The notes: a model not told the origin generated them from the sequence alone. 64,000 nucleotides of DNA from Prevotella sp. (GCA_017645645.1 JAGCOB010000022.1:1-64000); one strand, 5' to 3'. Counted from the stretch's first letter, positions 34,734 through 43,897 are shown. A program made the numbers and translations.

Positions 34734-35561
34734 ATGACAGATTACAAAATTGAAGACATACAAAAATGTATTTTAAACATTCTTGTGGCTGTTGATAAGG
34801 TATGCCGTGAAAACGGTATTCGCTATTGGCTTTCCGATGGAACCATGTTAGGTGCTGTACGACATGGAGGTTTCATACCATGGGATGATGATGCAGATAT
34901 AGCCATGCCCCGTCCTGACTATGAGCGATTCGTTAAACATGCTGACGAATGGCTTCCGAAACCTTTCGAGTTGCAGACCTTTGAGAAAGATGAGAACTGT
35001 ACCAGTGAATTTCTGAAAGTAATCGACGGAAGCACCACACTCATTGAACGCTGGTCGCTTAACCAAGTAGGAGGTGTCTATATTGACGTATGTCCTATTG
35101 ATGGTATTCCCGCACAAAAATGGCGTCGTAAGTTGCGTATCAATTTATATCACATGCTGAAGAGCTGGGTTTATCTGCGAAGCCGTGATCCTTACAAGCG
35201 AGGTCATGGGTATACATCATGGCTTCCTCGATTGCTACAGGCTACAGTTAAAAATATTACTTTGCAACGTTTGAAGAAACGAATCCAAACCGTTTATGAT
35301 TACGAGACGGCACCACTCGTTGCTGATTACGATAGCGGTGACCGCAGCACTATGCCACGAGAAGTCATGGGAAAACCGACCCCTATCATGTTCGAAGGGT
35401 GTGAGTTGATGGGTGTGGAGCATCCTGATACATATCTGAAGTGTCTGTATGGTGATTATATGAAGTTACCGCCAGAAAATCAACGCCATATCCACGGTTT
35501 TGATTATGTAGATTTTGAACACTCTTTTCACGATTACCACGACACTAGAGTCTTCAAATGA
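34734..35561 (+). CDS. LicD family phosphotransferase
   Basis: 275 residues of the LicD type, nucleotidyltransferase-fold proteins that attach phosphocholine or similar phospho-groups to glycans. Seen here: YWLSDGTMLGAVRHGGFIPW followed by DDDADIAMP, the metal site near 48-56. No choline-activation gene (LicC) is present. The following GT4 gene overlaps by 4 bases. Confidence 0.85.
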   Translation: MTDYKIEDIQKCILNILVAVDKVCRENGIRYWLSDGTMLGAVRHGGFIPWDDDADIAMPRPDYERFVKHADEWLPKPFELQTFEKDENCTSEFLKVIDGSTTLIERWSLNQVGGVYIDVCPIDGIPAQKWRRKLRINLYHMLKSWVYLRSRDPYKRGHGYTSWLPRLLQATVKNITLQRLKKRIQTVYDYETAPLVADYDSGDRSTMPREVMGKPTPIMFEGCELMGVEHPDTYLKCLYGDYMKLPPENQRHIHGFDYVDFEHSFHDYHDTRVFK

Positions 35562-36619
35562 AGCATGTACTGGTAGATTTCTCACACCTGGCCGATATGA
35601 ATGGCTTTGGCGAGATTGCCCGCAACTACGCCCCATTGTTAGCCAAGGCTCCGTTGGATGATATCCATCTGATTTTTATAGTACCAGATGCACTGGTGGG
35701 TAGTTATGGATCGCATATCGATTATATCCGCCGTAGCAAAAAGCGGGAGGACCTGCGGAAGTTAGGCAAGCATATCGACTTATGGCACGCTACCGACCAG
35801 CAGTACCATCTTCGTGGGGGCGATAAACGGACTATCCAACTGTTGACCGTTCACGACCTGAACTTCCTGCGTGAGAAGACGGGGTTGCACCGTTGGCGCC
35901 ATATCGTTCAGTTGAACTGGCGAATGCGTAAGAGTGATTACCTGACGTGTATCTCCCAGTATGTGAAGGACGATATTCTCCAGCACTACCACTTAGGCGA
36001 TAAACCGCTGGATGTGATCTATAATGGTATCGCGAGTCACGAAGACGAGCCTAAGGTGCGCCCAGCCTTTATCGGCGATGACAACGAGCAGTTCTTCTTT
36101 ACCATCGGACAGATCCGTGAGAAGAAAAACTTCCAGACCTTAGTGCCTATGATGCACTATTTCCCTGATAAAAAACTCTATATTTGTGGTGACGACCACT
36201 TCGCCTTTGCCCAGGAGTTGCGGAAACTGATTGATGAACAAGGAGAGGGCCGCGTGGTAATGACGGGCAAGATTAAGGACGAGGAGAAACGCTGGTTGTA
36301 TGCCCATGCCCAAGCCTTTCTCTTCCCCAGTCGTCTGGAGGGTTTCGGCATTCCTGTGTTGGAGGCTATGCGCTACCGTTGTAAGGTGTTCTCGTCGCGC
36401 TATAGTAGTCTGCCCGAGGTTTGCAGCAAATATGCCTCATATTTCGACGACTACACCCCAGAAGCCATGGCCAAAGTGGTACGCAAGGAGGTAGAAGTCT
36501 GGGATAAGCAGGGATCTCTGGCTACAGCTGCCCTTCAGTACTCCAAGGGCTTTAACTACGAATCGTATACGGAAGCATATATCCGGTTATACCGCAAGCT
36601 GCTTACAGAAGGTAAGTAG
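35558..36619 (+). CDS. Glycosyltransferase family 4 (GT-B)
   Basis: 353 residues. C-terminal nucleotide-sugar half with GQIREKKNFQTL and FPSRLEGFGIPVLEAM. Translationally coupled to LicD (ATGA). Its 3' end overlaps the convergent GT9 gene by 33 bases without a terminator in between. Likely adds a core or surface-glycan sugar; acceptor unknown. Confidence 0.85.
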   Translation: MKHVLVDFSHLADMNGFGEIARNYAPLLAKAPLDDIHLIFIVPDALVGSYGSHIDYIRRSKKREDLRKLGKHIDLWHATDQQYHLRGGDKRTIQLLTVHDLNFLREKTGLHRWRHIVQLNWRMRKSDYLTCISQYVKDDILQHYHLGDKPLDVIYNGIASHEDEPKVRPAFIGDDNEQFFFTIGQIREKKNFQTLVPMMHYFPDKKLYICGDDHFAFAQELRKLIDEQGEGRVVMTGKIKDEEKRWLYAHAQAFLFPSRLEGFGIPVLEAMRYRCKVFSSRYSSLPEVCSKYASYFDDYTPEAMAKVVRKEVEVWDKQGSLATAALQYSKGFNYESYTEAYIRLYRKLLTEGK

Positions 36620-37582
36620 CTTTTCCCATACTACTTCTATAGTCGCCTCGTTGGCTTCGATACCTTGAGCCACGATATCCATATCCTGAGGCAGCCATGT
36701 GGTCTTGCTGGCATAGGGCGAACAGATGACCAGCGAGGGCTTGCCCATGGCATAGACGATATGGCGCCCCCCACCCTCGTTGCCAAAATAGGCGGTGCAG
36801 TTAGCTGCCATAGCGGCGAGCTGACGAGGGCTCTTGGCCTCAATATTGAGAAAGAGAGGTGAAGGACAAGGAGCAAGAGGCAAGAGGTTAGAATATATAC
36901 GTTGGGCGTTTTCTGCCTCGCGACCAGGAGCGAAATTAAAGATGAGTTGCAACTGGGGAAAGGTCGTGATTATACGACGCAGCACTTCCGTCATACGGTC
37001 TTCTGGCCATGTTTTGTGTTCCAGCTTTGCTGTTACGCCTACCAGCATCACTGGACGACAGAAGTCGATGCCTTGTTGCTGCATATATTCCCTAAAATCA
37101 GCCTTCTCCTTTTCCGATATATAGAGCGAGAGATTTCTGTCTGTAATGGTTGGTTTCAGAGACGAGATTAACTTCAGGTTATGATCTATCATGCTCTCAT
37201 CGTCTTCACAACCCTTTATGAGGTAATTAAAAATGCCTCGGGTATAAGGCTTGCGAATACCGATGCGCCACTTGCTCCGAATCGAGAAAAGGGCAAAGAA
37301 CATGGTGTTTAAGGTAGAACGCATATCGATAATAGCATCGTAACGTGTCTGGTGAACGATATGCCATACCTTTTTAATATAAATAAAGAAAGAATGGCGC
37401 TCGTCGTCACTGAAAGTGATGATACGACTAATGGCAGGATGACCTTCGAATAAGGGTGCAATACGCTCGTTGAGCACAAAATGGATCTCCGCATCGGGGA
37501 AGCTCTTCTTCAGCGTGCTCAGCATAGAGGTGGCCAGGATGGCATCACCCATCTGTCGGAATCGTACAACGAGTATCTTCAT
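36587..37582 (-). CDS. Glycosyltransferase family 9 (heptosyltransferase-like)
   Basis: 331 residues. GT9 marks: N-terminal VVRFRQMGDAILATSML and the donor-site glycine segment NEGGGRHIVYAMGKPSLVI. GT9 enzymes add heptose or a related sugar to LPS inner core. A heptamer array (36855-36889) lies in frame near residues 232-243. It is the last gene of the miaB operon and overlaps the sugar/lipid kinase-like gene by 4 bases. Confidence 0.85.
   Translation of the reverse strand: MKILVVRFRQMGDAILATSMLSTLKKSFPDAEIHFVLNERIAPLFEGHPAISRIITFSDDERHSFFIYIKKVWHIVHQTRYDAIIDMRSTLNTMFFALFSIRSKWRIGIRKPYTRGIFNYLIKGCEDDESMIDHNLKLISSLKPTITDRNLSLYISEKEKADFREYMQQQGIDFCRPVMLVGVTAKLEHKTWPEDRMTEVLRRIITTFPQLQLIFNFAPGREAENAQRIYSNLLPLAPCPSPLFLNIEAKSPRQLAAMAANCTAYFGNEGGGRHIVYAMGKPSLVICSPYASKTTWLPQDMDIVAQGIEANEATIEVVWEKLLTFCKQLAV
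36855..36889. repeat. In-gene heptamer array (AGAGGYA type) in the GT9 gene
   Basis: Five 7-bp units read on the plus strand (AGAGGTG, AAGGACA, AGGAGCA, AGAGGCA, AGAGGTT). The unit resembles the array at 43863-43897. Confidence 0.75.
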
Positions 37583-38343
37583 AATTCCAGTTTGAATTCT
37601 ATTTCACGTTTCTTCTGATAGTGCTGCCAGAAGTTGGCCCGAGCCTTCATGGTGATATCGACACAAGTGGCAGGATCGAAATGTCGCTCGCGGGCGTATG
37701 CCTCTACGAGAAGCTGGATAAAACGTTTTGGCCCCCACAGACGACAAAAGCTCTTGCATCCGTTCTCCATATCCACCACTCCAAAACGCATACGGTTGAT
37801 ATCAACAATCGAGAAATGATACGTTCCGTCAACATCCTGATCCCAAAGAACATTCCCAGGAGAGAAGTCTAGATGGAGCACTTCCTGATCATGCATATAG
37901 GCCACATATCTGGCCAAGGATTTGGCAATGGGTTCATAGACATCTGGGGTGGCATCGCCCAACTCATAGAGCAGATGACGATAAGGACATTGTAAACTGA
38001 TGAAATAGCTTTGTTGCAAAAGTCCGATGACATTGCGATCCTCGATATAGGCGACGGCTTCAGGTGTCTCGATGCCCTTGGACAACAACCGTTCGGGATA
38101 GGTGAAGGCACGGATACCTTTGGGCTTTCGGATTCCCGTAGAATAGATGATGTTGTTCAGGAAGTTGGGCTTCTTGAAGCGTTTCACGTTAATCTGCGTA
38201 CCATTGGGAGCCTCGAAACATTTGATGAGATTTCGTCGTCCACCATAGATATAAATGCCACCTTCATCCATGATGGCAGGGAGTTGTGCGATAAACTCGC
38301 GCAAATGCTCATATCGTGGATTTATGCTGATTTTTCTGCTCAT
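37579..38343 (-). CDS. Lipopolysaccharide core kinase-like protein (InaA/Kdo kinase type)
   Basis: 254 residues of the protein-kinase-like fold. The catalytic loop reads HLDFSPGNVLW near residue 157 and the metal segment IVDINRM near 173. Such enzymes phosphorylate Kdo or heptose in the LPS core. It sits between the LpxL-like acyltransferase and a GT9, both overlapping it by 4 bases, which supports a role in LPS core assembly. Confidence 0.8.
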   Translation of the reverse strand: MSRKISINPRYEHLREFIAQLPAIMDEGGIYIYGGRRNLIKCFEAPNGTQINVKRFKKPNFLNNIIYSTGIRKPKGIRAFTYPERLLSKGIETPEAVAYIEDRNVIGLLQQSYFISLQCPYRHLLYELGDATPDVYEPIAKSLARYVAYMHDQEVLHLDFSPGNVLWDQDVDGTYHFSIVDINRMRFGVVDMENGCKSFCRLWGPKRFIQLLVEAYARERHFDPATCVDITMKARANFWQHYQKKREIEFKLEL

Positions 38344-39293
38344 GATTCCTTGAATTCTTCTCGGAGGATAGCCTTTCCTTTTACCATGATATACTGACGG
38401 TCGAACTCCTCGTGGGTACGCTTCCAGCGGTTGTGTGTCCAGAGATAGTAAGAGGGTTCACGCGTGATGGTAGCCTCCAACATCTGAAAGAAACGACGGG
38501 TAATTTCGTTCTCGGGCTCTTGTGAGGCATGAGGCGACACGAGTTTGAAGGTACAGATGTATTGTCCGCGCTTGGGACGCTCCATCTCCACATAAAATAC
38601 TGCATCGTCCATCTTCCTCATGATACGTTCGCCACCTGTAAACACAGGGGTATCATGGTTGAGGAAGGGCAACCATAGGTGGATATTATGCCAACGGGGA
38701 GCCTGATCGCTGATATAGCCGAAGAGCGAACGACGGTTCTCGCGCTTATAGGTGACAAGGTGGCGCAGGATCTCCTGCTTGGGGATACAGACACCGCCAT
38801 GGGCCTTACGGATATCGATAAACAACTGGTCGAAGGCATCGTTGTAAAGTGGGTGATAGATGAGTCCTGTAACGGTATCGGGATGACGTTGATAAGCCAG
38901 TTCTGTGGCCGACAGCCACTCCCAGTTACAGTAATGACCAAGGATAGCGGCACAGTCCTGTCCCTTGTCAAAGCACTGCTCCAACTGTTCAACACCACGG
39001 AACTCAATATGACGAAGCAACTTCTCGTTACTGATGTTCAGCAACTTTATCGTCTCGAAGATATAGTCGCATAACCAATGATAGAACTGTCTCTCCGTCT
39101 GTCGAAGGGTGGCCTCGTCTTGCCCAGGGAAGGACGTGGTAAGGTTGCGCCAAACCAATTTGCGGCGATACCGTACTATATAATATACTAGTACAAATAT
39201 CATGTCCGACAAAGCATAGAGTAATGCGAAAGGCAGGGCTGCCAACATTCGAAATAAGGTATAGAACAGTATATATTGGATTTTTGTCATCAT
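38340..39293 (-). CDS. Lipid A acyltransferase (LpxL/HtrB family)
   Basis: 317 residues with an N-terminal membrane anchor (about 10-45) and the acyltransferase motif H-x4-E: GHYCNWEWL. It adds a secondary acyl chain to lipid A. A frame extension to 39347 overlaps the upstream ABC gene; the ATGATG at 39293/39290 just behind that stop is taken as the start. The neighbours (MsbA-like exporter, core kinase, GT9) make a coherent LPS operon. Confidence 0.85.
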   Translation of the reverse strand: MMTKIQYILFYTLFRMLAALPFALLYALSDMIFVLVYYIVRYRRKLVWRNLTTSFPGQDEATLRQTERQFYHWLCDYIFETIKLLNISNEKLLRHIEFRGVEQLEQCFDKGQDCAAILGHYCNWEWLSATELAYQRHPDTVTGLIYHPLYNDAFDQLFIDIRKAHGGVCIPKQEILRHLVTYKRENRRSLFGYISDQAPRWHNIHLWLPFLNHDTPVFTGGERIMRKMDDAVFYVEMERPKRGQYICTFKLVSPHASQEPENEITRRFFQMLEATITREPSYYLWTHNRWKRTHEEFDRQYIMVKGKAILREEFKES

Positions 39294-39309
39294 ACCGAAT
39301 TCTCTGCGT

Positions 39310-41136
39310 TTAACTTTGTAGCTCATGTAACTTCCTGTAATAACCACTAGCTGCTAGCAATTCCTCATGGGTACCACGCTCCACTATCTGTCCCTCATGC
39401 AACACACATATCTCATCGGCATTTTTGATGGTAGAAAGACGGTGGGCAATAGCTACGGTCGTACGCGTCTTCATCAGTCGCTCTAAAGCATCCTGTACCA
39501 AGCGCTCGCTCTCTGTATCAAGGGCCGACGTTGCCTCATCGAGAATAAGGATTGGTGGGTTCTTCAAGATAGCACGGGCAATGGATACACGCTGACGCTG
39601 TCCACCCGAAAGTCGTCCGCCACGATCACCGATATTTGTATCGAAGCCATGCTCGCTCTGCATGATGAAGTCGTAGGCATTGGCAATCTTTGCCGCCTCC
39701 TCAATCTGCTCCTGTGTGGCATTTTCCACACCGAAGGAGATATTATTTCTAAAGGAGTCGTTGAAGAGGATGGCTTCTTGGTTAACATTACCAATCAACT
39801 GGCGCAGGTCGTGAATACCAAGATTCTTCACGTTGATGTCATCAATCAACACCTCACCCTCCTGTACATCGTAATAACGGGGAATGAGGTCGACCATCGT
39901 CGACTTACCACTACCAGACTGTCCTACAATCGCTATCGTCTTGCCCTTCGGAATAATCAAGTTGATATGACGGAGGATCCATTTTTCTCCATAGCGGAAG
40001 GAAACATCACGGAACTCAATCTGATGATCGAAAGAAGCAATTTGCTTGGGCTGTGCAGATTCCTTGATGGTATTTTCTGCCTTTAGAATCTTATCGATAC
40101 GCTCCATGGAAGCCAATCCCTTCGGAATATTGTATCCTGCCTTAGAGAACTCTTTCAGCGGCTGGATAATGGAGTAAAGGATTACCATATAATAGATGAA
40201 GGTAGGACCTGTGATTGTCTGGGTGTTCAGCACGAGGATACCACCAAACCACAACACAATGATAATCATCACTGTACCAAGGAACTCACTCATCGGATGG
40301 GCCATCGACTGACGGATGTTTACTCGCATTATATCATTACGGTACGACGAGTTGATCTTGTCAAAGCGCTTGTTCATCTTCTCTTCAGCACAGAAAGCCT
40401 TAATGATACGGAGTCCCCCCAGCGTCTCTTCCACCTGACTCATCGTGTCGCTCCAAAGAGCCTGAGCCTTGATACTCTTCTGCTTCAGCTTACGACCCAC
40501 CAACCCCATGAACCATCCGAAGATCGGCACGAAGATAATCGTAAACAGAGTGAGCTGCCAGGATACTAAGAGAAGAGTAGAGAAATAGACAATGATAAGG
40601 ATAGGATTCTTGAACAGCATGTCCAGACTCGACATGATGCTCGACTCTACCTCTTGCACGTCGCCACTCATACGGGCAATAATATCGCCCTTACGCTCCT
40701 CAGAGAAAAAACCTAAAGGTAGGGCGTTGATTTTCTGATAGAGCTGGTTGCGGATATCGCGTACCACACCTGTACGGATGGGGATAATGGTAGCTGAAGA
40801 TAAAAAATAAGCACCAGTCTTCAGGGCTGTAGTCAGGGCAAGGAACAAGCCAATAAGCAACAACGTGGTCGTCTGTCCGTACTCAGCGATGAGCAGGGTC
40901 ACATAATAGTTCAGATTGTTCATCAGTACATCCTGAATATTACTCCAGTCCCATTCCATCAGAGCCGTTGCCGCCTCTGCATTGCCCGTCTGAAAGAGAA
41001 TCTGCAAGATAGGTATCAGGGCGGCAAACGAGAAGATGTTCAATACCGCTGACAAAAAGTTGAAAATAACCGACAATACTAGGTATTTCTTATATGGCGG
41101 CACAAACCGCCTGAGTACGTTTAGAAATTCTTTCAT
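39310..41136 (-). CDS. MsbA-like lipid ABC exporter
   Basis: 608 residues: six membrane helices (about 15-340) and a complete ATPase domain with GQSGSGKST, RLSGGQRQR, the catalytic glutamate in LILDEATSALD and the switch histidine in IAHRLST. Homodimeric exporters of this type flip lipid A-core across the inner membrane. It is coupled to miaB by a 4-base overlap and followed by the LpxL-like gene. Confidence 0.85.
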   Translation of the reverse strand: MKEFLNVLRRFVPPYKKYLVLSVIFNFLSAVLNIFSFAALIPILQILFQTGNAEAATALMEWDWSNIQDVLMNNLNYYVTLLIAEYGQTTTLLLIGLFLALTTALKTGAYFLSSATIIPIRTGVVRDIRNQLYQKINALPLGFFSEERKGDIIARMSGDVQEVESSIMSSLDMLFKNPILIIVYFSTLLLVSWQLTLFTIIFVPIFGWFMGLVGRKLKQKSIKAQALWSDTMSQVEETLGGLRIIKAFCAEEKMNKRFDKINSSYRNDIMRVNIRQSMAHPMSEFLGTVMIIIVLWFGGILVLNTQTITGPTFIYYMVILYSIIQPLKEFSKAGYNIPKGLASMERIDKILKAENTIKESAQPKQIASFDHQIEFRDVSFRYGEKWILRHINLIIPKGKTIAIVGQSGSGKSTMVDLIPRYYDVQEGEVLIDDINVKNLGIHDLRQLIGNVNQEAILFNDSFRNNISFGVENATQEQIEEAAKIANAYDFIMQSEHGFDTNIGDRGGRLSGGQRQRVSIARAILKNPPILILDEATSALDTESERLVQDALERLMKTRTTVAIAHRLSTIKNADEICVLHEGQIVERGTHEELLAASGYYRKLHELQS

Positions 41137-42452
41137 ACTTCTTCGCCTAATAAAGTTGCACTTGTAGAACCGACAATACGAACACGCACGATTTCACCAA
41201 TATGATGACAGCCCTTATCAAACACCACCATCTTATTCTGCTCGGTACGACCACAGAGTTGGCTGCGACTGCGCTTCGAGAAGCCTTCCACCAAGACATC
41301 AAACTCCTTCTCTTCATCCTTCTTGTTCTGTCGGGCGGAAATCTCCGTCTGCAAGGCTATCAATTCGTTGAGTCTGCGAATCTTCTCCTCCTCAGGGACA
41401 TTATCGGGCAGATGTTTTGAGGCATACGTGCCCGGGCGCTCCGAGTATTTAAACATAAAGGCAGAGTCATAGCCTACCTCACGCATCAGATCAAGTGACA
41501 ACCGATGGTCTTCCTCCGTCTCTGAGTGATAGCCTACGAAGATATCCGTAGAGAGTCCGCTGTCAGGAATGATACGCCGGATAGCCGCCACGCGGTCAAG
41601 ATACCATTCACGGGTATATTTGCGGTTCATCAGTTTCAGGATCCTGTCTGATCCACTCTGTACGGGCAGATGGATATGCTTGCAGACATTCGGCATCTCC
41701 GCGATGACATGCAGTGTTTCGTCACTCATATCCTTGGGATGGGAAGTCGTGAAACGGATGCGCATCTCAGGAGCCTCTTCAGCAACCCTTCTAAGTAATC
41801 TGGGAAAGTCTAGAGATTCTAGAGTATCTAGATCTTCTAGACGATAGCTGTTCACGTTCTGACCCAACAATGTTACCTCCTTGAAACCTCGATCCCTCAG
41901 GTCACGCACTTCGCGCAGAATACTCTCTACATCTCTGGAACGTTCCCTACCACGGGTATAGGGTACAATACAATAATGACAGAAATTGTTACAGCCGCGC
42001 ATAATGCTGACAAAACCGCCTATCCTTGCTCCATGCAAACGCTGGGGAACGATGTCCTTATAGGTCTCAGATGTCGACAACTCGATGTTCATGGCCTTAT
42101 GTCCCGTCTCTGCTTGTGCTATCAGGTCGGGCAAAGAGAGATAAGCATCGGGGCCTGCCACCAAGTCGCAATGATGGTTTTCGAGCAAGTCGTCTTTGAC
42201 CCGTTCTGCCATACATCCTAAGACACCGATAATGAGTGGACGCTTACGCTTAATAGCATCCAAAGCCTCCAAGCGGTGGTAGATCTTCTGTTCGGCATTG
42301 TCACGTACCGAACAGGTATTCAGAAAGACAGCATCCGCCTCGTCAAGATTCTCCGTAGTCTCATAGCCTGCCATCTGCATCACGCTCGCCACGACTTCCG
42401 AGTCGGCGACATTCATCTGACAGCCATACGTCTCTATATAGAGTTTTTTCAT
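41133..42452 (-). CDS. miaB: tRNA-2-methylthio-N6-dimethylallyladenosine synthase
   Basis: 439 residues, a radical-SAM methylthiotransferase that modifies A37 in tRNAs. N-terminal UPF0004 domain with TYGCQMN (Cys), the radical-SAM cluster site CNNFCHYCIVPYTRG, and a C-terminal TRAM domain. An array of four TCTAGA palindromes with 9-bp period adds the repeat LED-LDT-LES-LDF to the protein behind LGQNVNSYR. First gene of an LPS operon. Confidence 0.95.
   Translation of the reverse strand: MKKLYIETYGCQMNVADSEVVASVMQMAGYETTENLDEADAVFLNTCSVRDNAEQKIYHRLEALDAIKRKRPLIIGVLGCMAERVKDDLLENHHCDLVAGPDAYLSLPDLIAQAETGHKAMNIELSTSETYKDIVPQRLHGARIGGFVSIMRGCNNFCHYCIVPYTRGRERSRDVESILREVRDLRDRGFKEVTLLGQNVNSYRLEDLDTLESLDFPRLLRRVAEEAPEMRIRFTTSHPKDMSDETLHVIAEMPNVCKHIHLPVQSGSDRILKLMNRKYTREWYLDRVAAIRRIIPDSGLSTDIFVGYHSETEEDHRLSLDLMREVGYDSAFMFKYSERPGTYASKHLPDNVPEEEKIRRLNELIALQTEISARQNKKDEEKEFDVLVEGFSKRSRSQLCGRTEQNKMVVFDKGCHHIGEIVRVRIVGSTSATLLGEEV
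41809..41841. repeat. Four TCTAGA palindromes at exact 9-bp period inside miaB
   Basis: TCTAGA starts at 41809, 41818, 41827 and 41836. In the gene's frame it codes for leucine-acidic tripeptides, so copy-number change would keep the frame. Confidence 0.9.
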
Positions 42453-42471
42453 CTTTTTTCCTTTTTGCTTG

Positions 42472-42479
42472 CAAAGTTA
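42472..42479 (-). promoter_or_regulatory. -7 box of the miaB operon
   Basis: TAACTTTG on the minus strand, 20 bases before the miaB start; divergent from the box at 42492. Confidence 0.7.
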
Positions 42480-42491
42480 CAAAGATTTTTG

Positions 42492-42499
42492 TATTTTTG
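42492..42499 (+). promoter_or_regulatory. -7 box of the 17-residue-repeat gene
   Basis: TATTTTTG with TTG at 42469-42471, 20 bases upstream, as a possible -33 box. Confidence 0.65.
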
Positions 42500-42531
42500 C
42501 ACCGTTATAAACCTTAAAACTTCAAGAAAGG

Positions 42532-42942
42532 ATGAAATTACTACGAGTTTTATTCGCCGCTTTGATGGTGATGATGGTATCAGGAGCAACTGCCCAAACG
42601 GTCTATAACAGCAATGGAAGCAGTTGCGGAAAGATTGAGAGCAACGGTACTGTCCGTAACGGCAGCGGGAGCAGTATTGGAAAGATTGAGAGTGATGGTA
42701 CCGTTCGCAATGGCAACGGTTCCTGCATCGGTAAGATTGACCGTGACGGAACAATCCGTAATAGCAGCGGTTCCAGCATCGGTAAGGTAGACAGCAACGG
42801 TACTGTACGCAATGGCAACGGCTCCAGCATCGGTAAGGTGGAGAGTGACGGCACTGTCCGTAACGGTAACGGTTCCAGCATCGGTAAGGTATCTGGAGTA
42901 CCCAAAGAGTGGGCTGCCGCCTATTTCTTCTTTTTCTTCTAA
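42532..42942 (+). CDS. Exported 17-residue-repeat protein (five-fold beta-flower type)
   Basis: 136 residues: signal peptide at 1-22 (ATAQ), then five 17-residue repeats of the type GKIESDGTVRNGNGSSI (about residues 33-117), coded by 51-bp repeats, and a hydrophobic tail WAAAYFFFFF. The repeat suits a small closed beta structure. I recall similar proteins being called 'five-fold beta-flower'; that name is from memory. Role unknown. The gene has its own terminator. Confidence 0.85.
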   Translation: MKLLRVLFAALMVMMVSGATAQTVYNSNGSSCGKIESNGTVRNGSGSSIGKIESDGTVRNGNGSCIGKIDRDGTIRNSSGSSIGKVDSNGTVRNGNGSSIGKVESDGTVRNGNGSSIGKVSGVPKEWAAAYFFFFF

Positions 42943-42962
42943 GAGAAGGGCATCAAATACAA

Positions 42963-42999
42963 AAAAATCCTGCAAAGTATGGTGCTTTGCAGGATTTTT
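42963..42999 (+). terminator. Perfect 15-bp terminator directly before the next promoter
   Basis: Stem AAAAATCCTGCAAAG / CTTTGCAGGATTTTT with a 7-base loop. The -7 box of the DUF3737 gene starts 2 bases after its T run. Confidence 0.95.
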
Positions 43000-43001
43000 C
43001 G

Positions 43002-43009
43002 TACCTTTG
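43002..43009 (+). promoter_or_regulatory. -7 box of the DUF3737 gene
   Basis: TACCTTTG, 23 bases before the start at 43033. Its -33 region would lie in the upstream terminator hairpin. Confidence 0.65.
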
Positions 43010-43032
43010 ACGGCACCTAACACAATAAGAAC

Positions 43033-43884
43033 ATGGAACTAATTAAAGACAAAGAATTTGGCGGAGAACGCCCTTTATTCACCATTCACGATACGCGACT
43101 GGAGAATATTACCATCACAGATGGTGAAAGCGGTATCAAACAATGTCAGAACATCGAGGCAAGTCACTGCCGCTTTTATGGGAAGTACCCCTGGTGGCAT
43201 GTTGACGGTGCCCTGATAGAAGACTGCTATTTCGCCTTGGATTCCCGTTCCGCCATCTGGTATACTAATGATCTGGTAATGCGTCGTTGTCGTATTGATG
43301 CTCCCAAGTTCTTCCGTGAAATGAGAAACGTCGAACTGGAGGACGTACAGATTTTAGATGCTGACGAGACGTTCTGGAAGGTCGATGGACTGAAACTGAA
43401 AAATGTCTGTCTGCATGGCGGGACGTATCCGTTCATGTTCTCGAAGAACATCTATATCGACGGACTGGAGAGTGATTCGAAATACGTATTCCAGTATTGT
43501 CAGAATGTGGAGGTGCATCATGCCAAGATCGTGACCAAAGACTCTTTCTGGGAATGCGAAAACGTGACAGTATATGATTCCGTCTTAGACGGTGAATATC
43601 TTGCATGGCACTCGAAGAACGTACGACTGGTGAACTGTCATCTGACTGGTGAGCAACTGCTTTGCTACACTGACAACCTCATTTTGGAAAACTGTACAAT
43701 CGACAAGGCCTGTGACCGTATGTTTGAGTATTCCACTGTGAAGGCGGATATCCGCGGACATATTGAAAACATCAAGAATCCTACCAGTGGACATATTGTT
43801 GCGGACAGCATCGGTTCGATTACCATTGACGAAAACGTACGACAACCGAATGACTGTATGATAGAGGTGAGAGGTATGAAGTAA
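43033..43884 (+). CDS. DUF3737 family protein
   Basis: 283 residues, no signal peptide. Repeating short strands with the form ...NV-x-L-x-D-x-x-I (for example MRNVELEDVQILDADETFW) suggest a right-handed beta helix. It matches the DUF3737 family as I know it; function unknown. The stop codon and the start of the next gene lie inside a heptamer array (43863-43897). Confidence 0.8.
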   Translation: MELIKDKEFGGERPLFTIHDTRLENITITDGESGIKQCQNIEASHCRFYGKYPWWHVDGALIEDCYFALDSRSAIWYTNDLVMRRCRIDAPKFFREMRNVELEDVQILDADETFWKVDGLKLKNVCLHGGTYPFMFSKNIYIDGLESDSKYVFQYCQNVEVHHAKIVTKDSFWECENVTVYDSVLDGEYLAWHSKNVRLVNCHLTGEQLLCYTDNLILENCTIDKACDRMFEYSTVKADIRGHIENIKNPTSGHIVADSIGSITIDENVRQPNDCMIEVRGMK

Positions 43885-43897
43885 GAGGTATGAAATA
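43863..43897. repeat. Heptamer array spanning the DUF3737 stop and the MalY start
   Basis: Five 7-bp units (AGAGGTG, AGAGGTA, TGAAGTA, AGAGGTA, TGAAATA), which also read as a 14-bp duplication. The stop TAA (43882-43884) and the ATG at 43890 lie within it. Confidence 0.9.
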
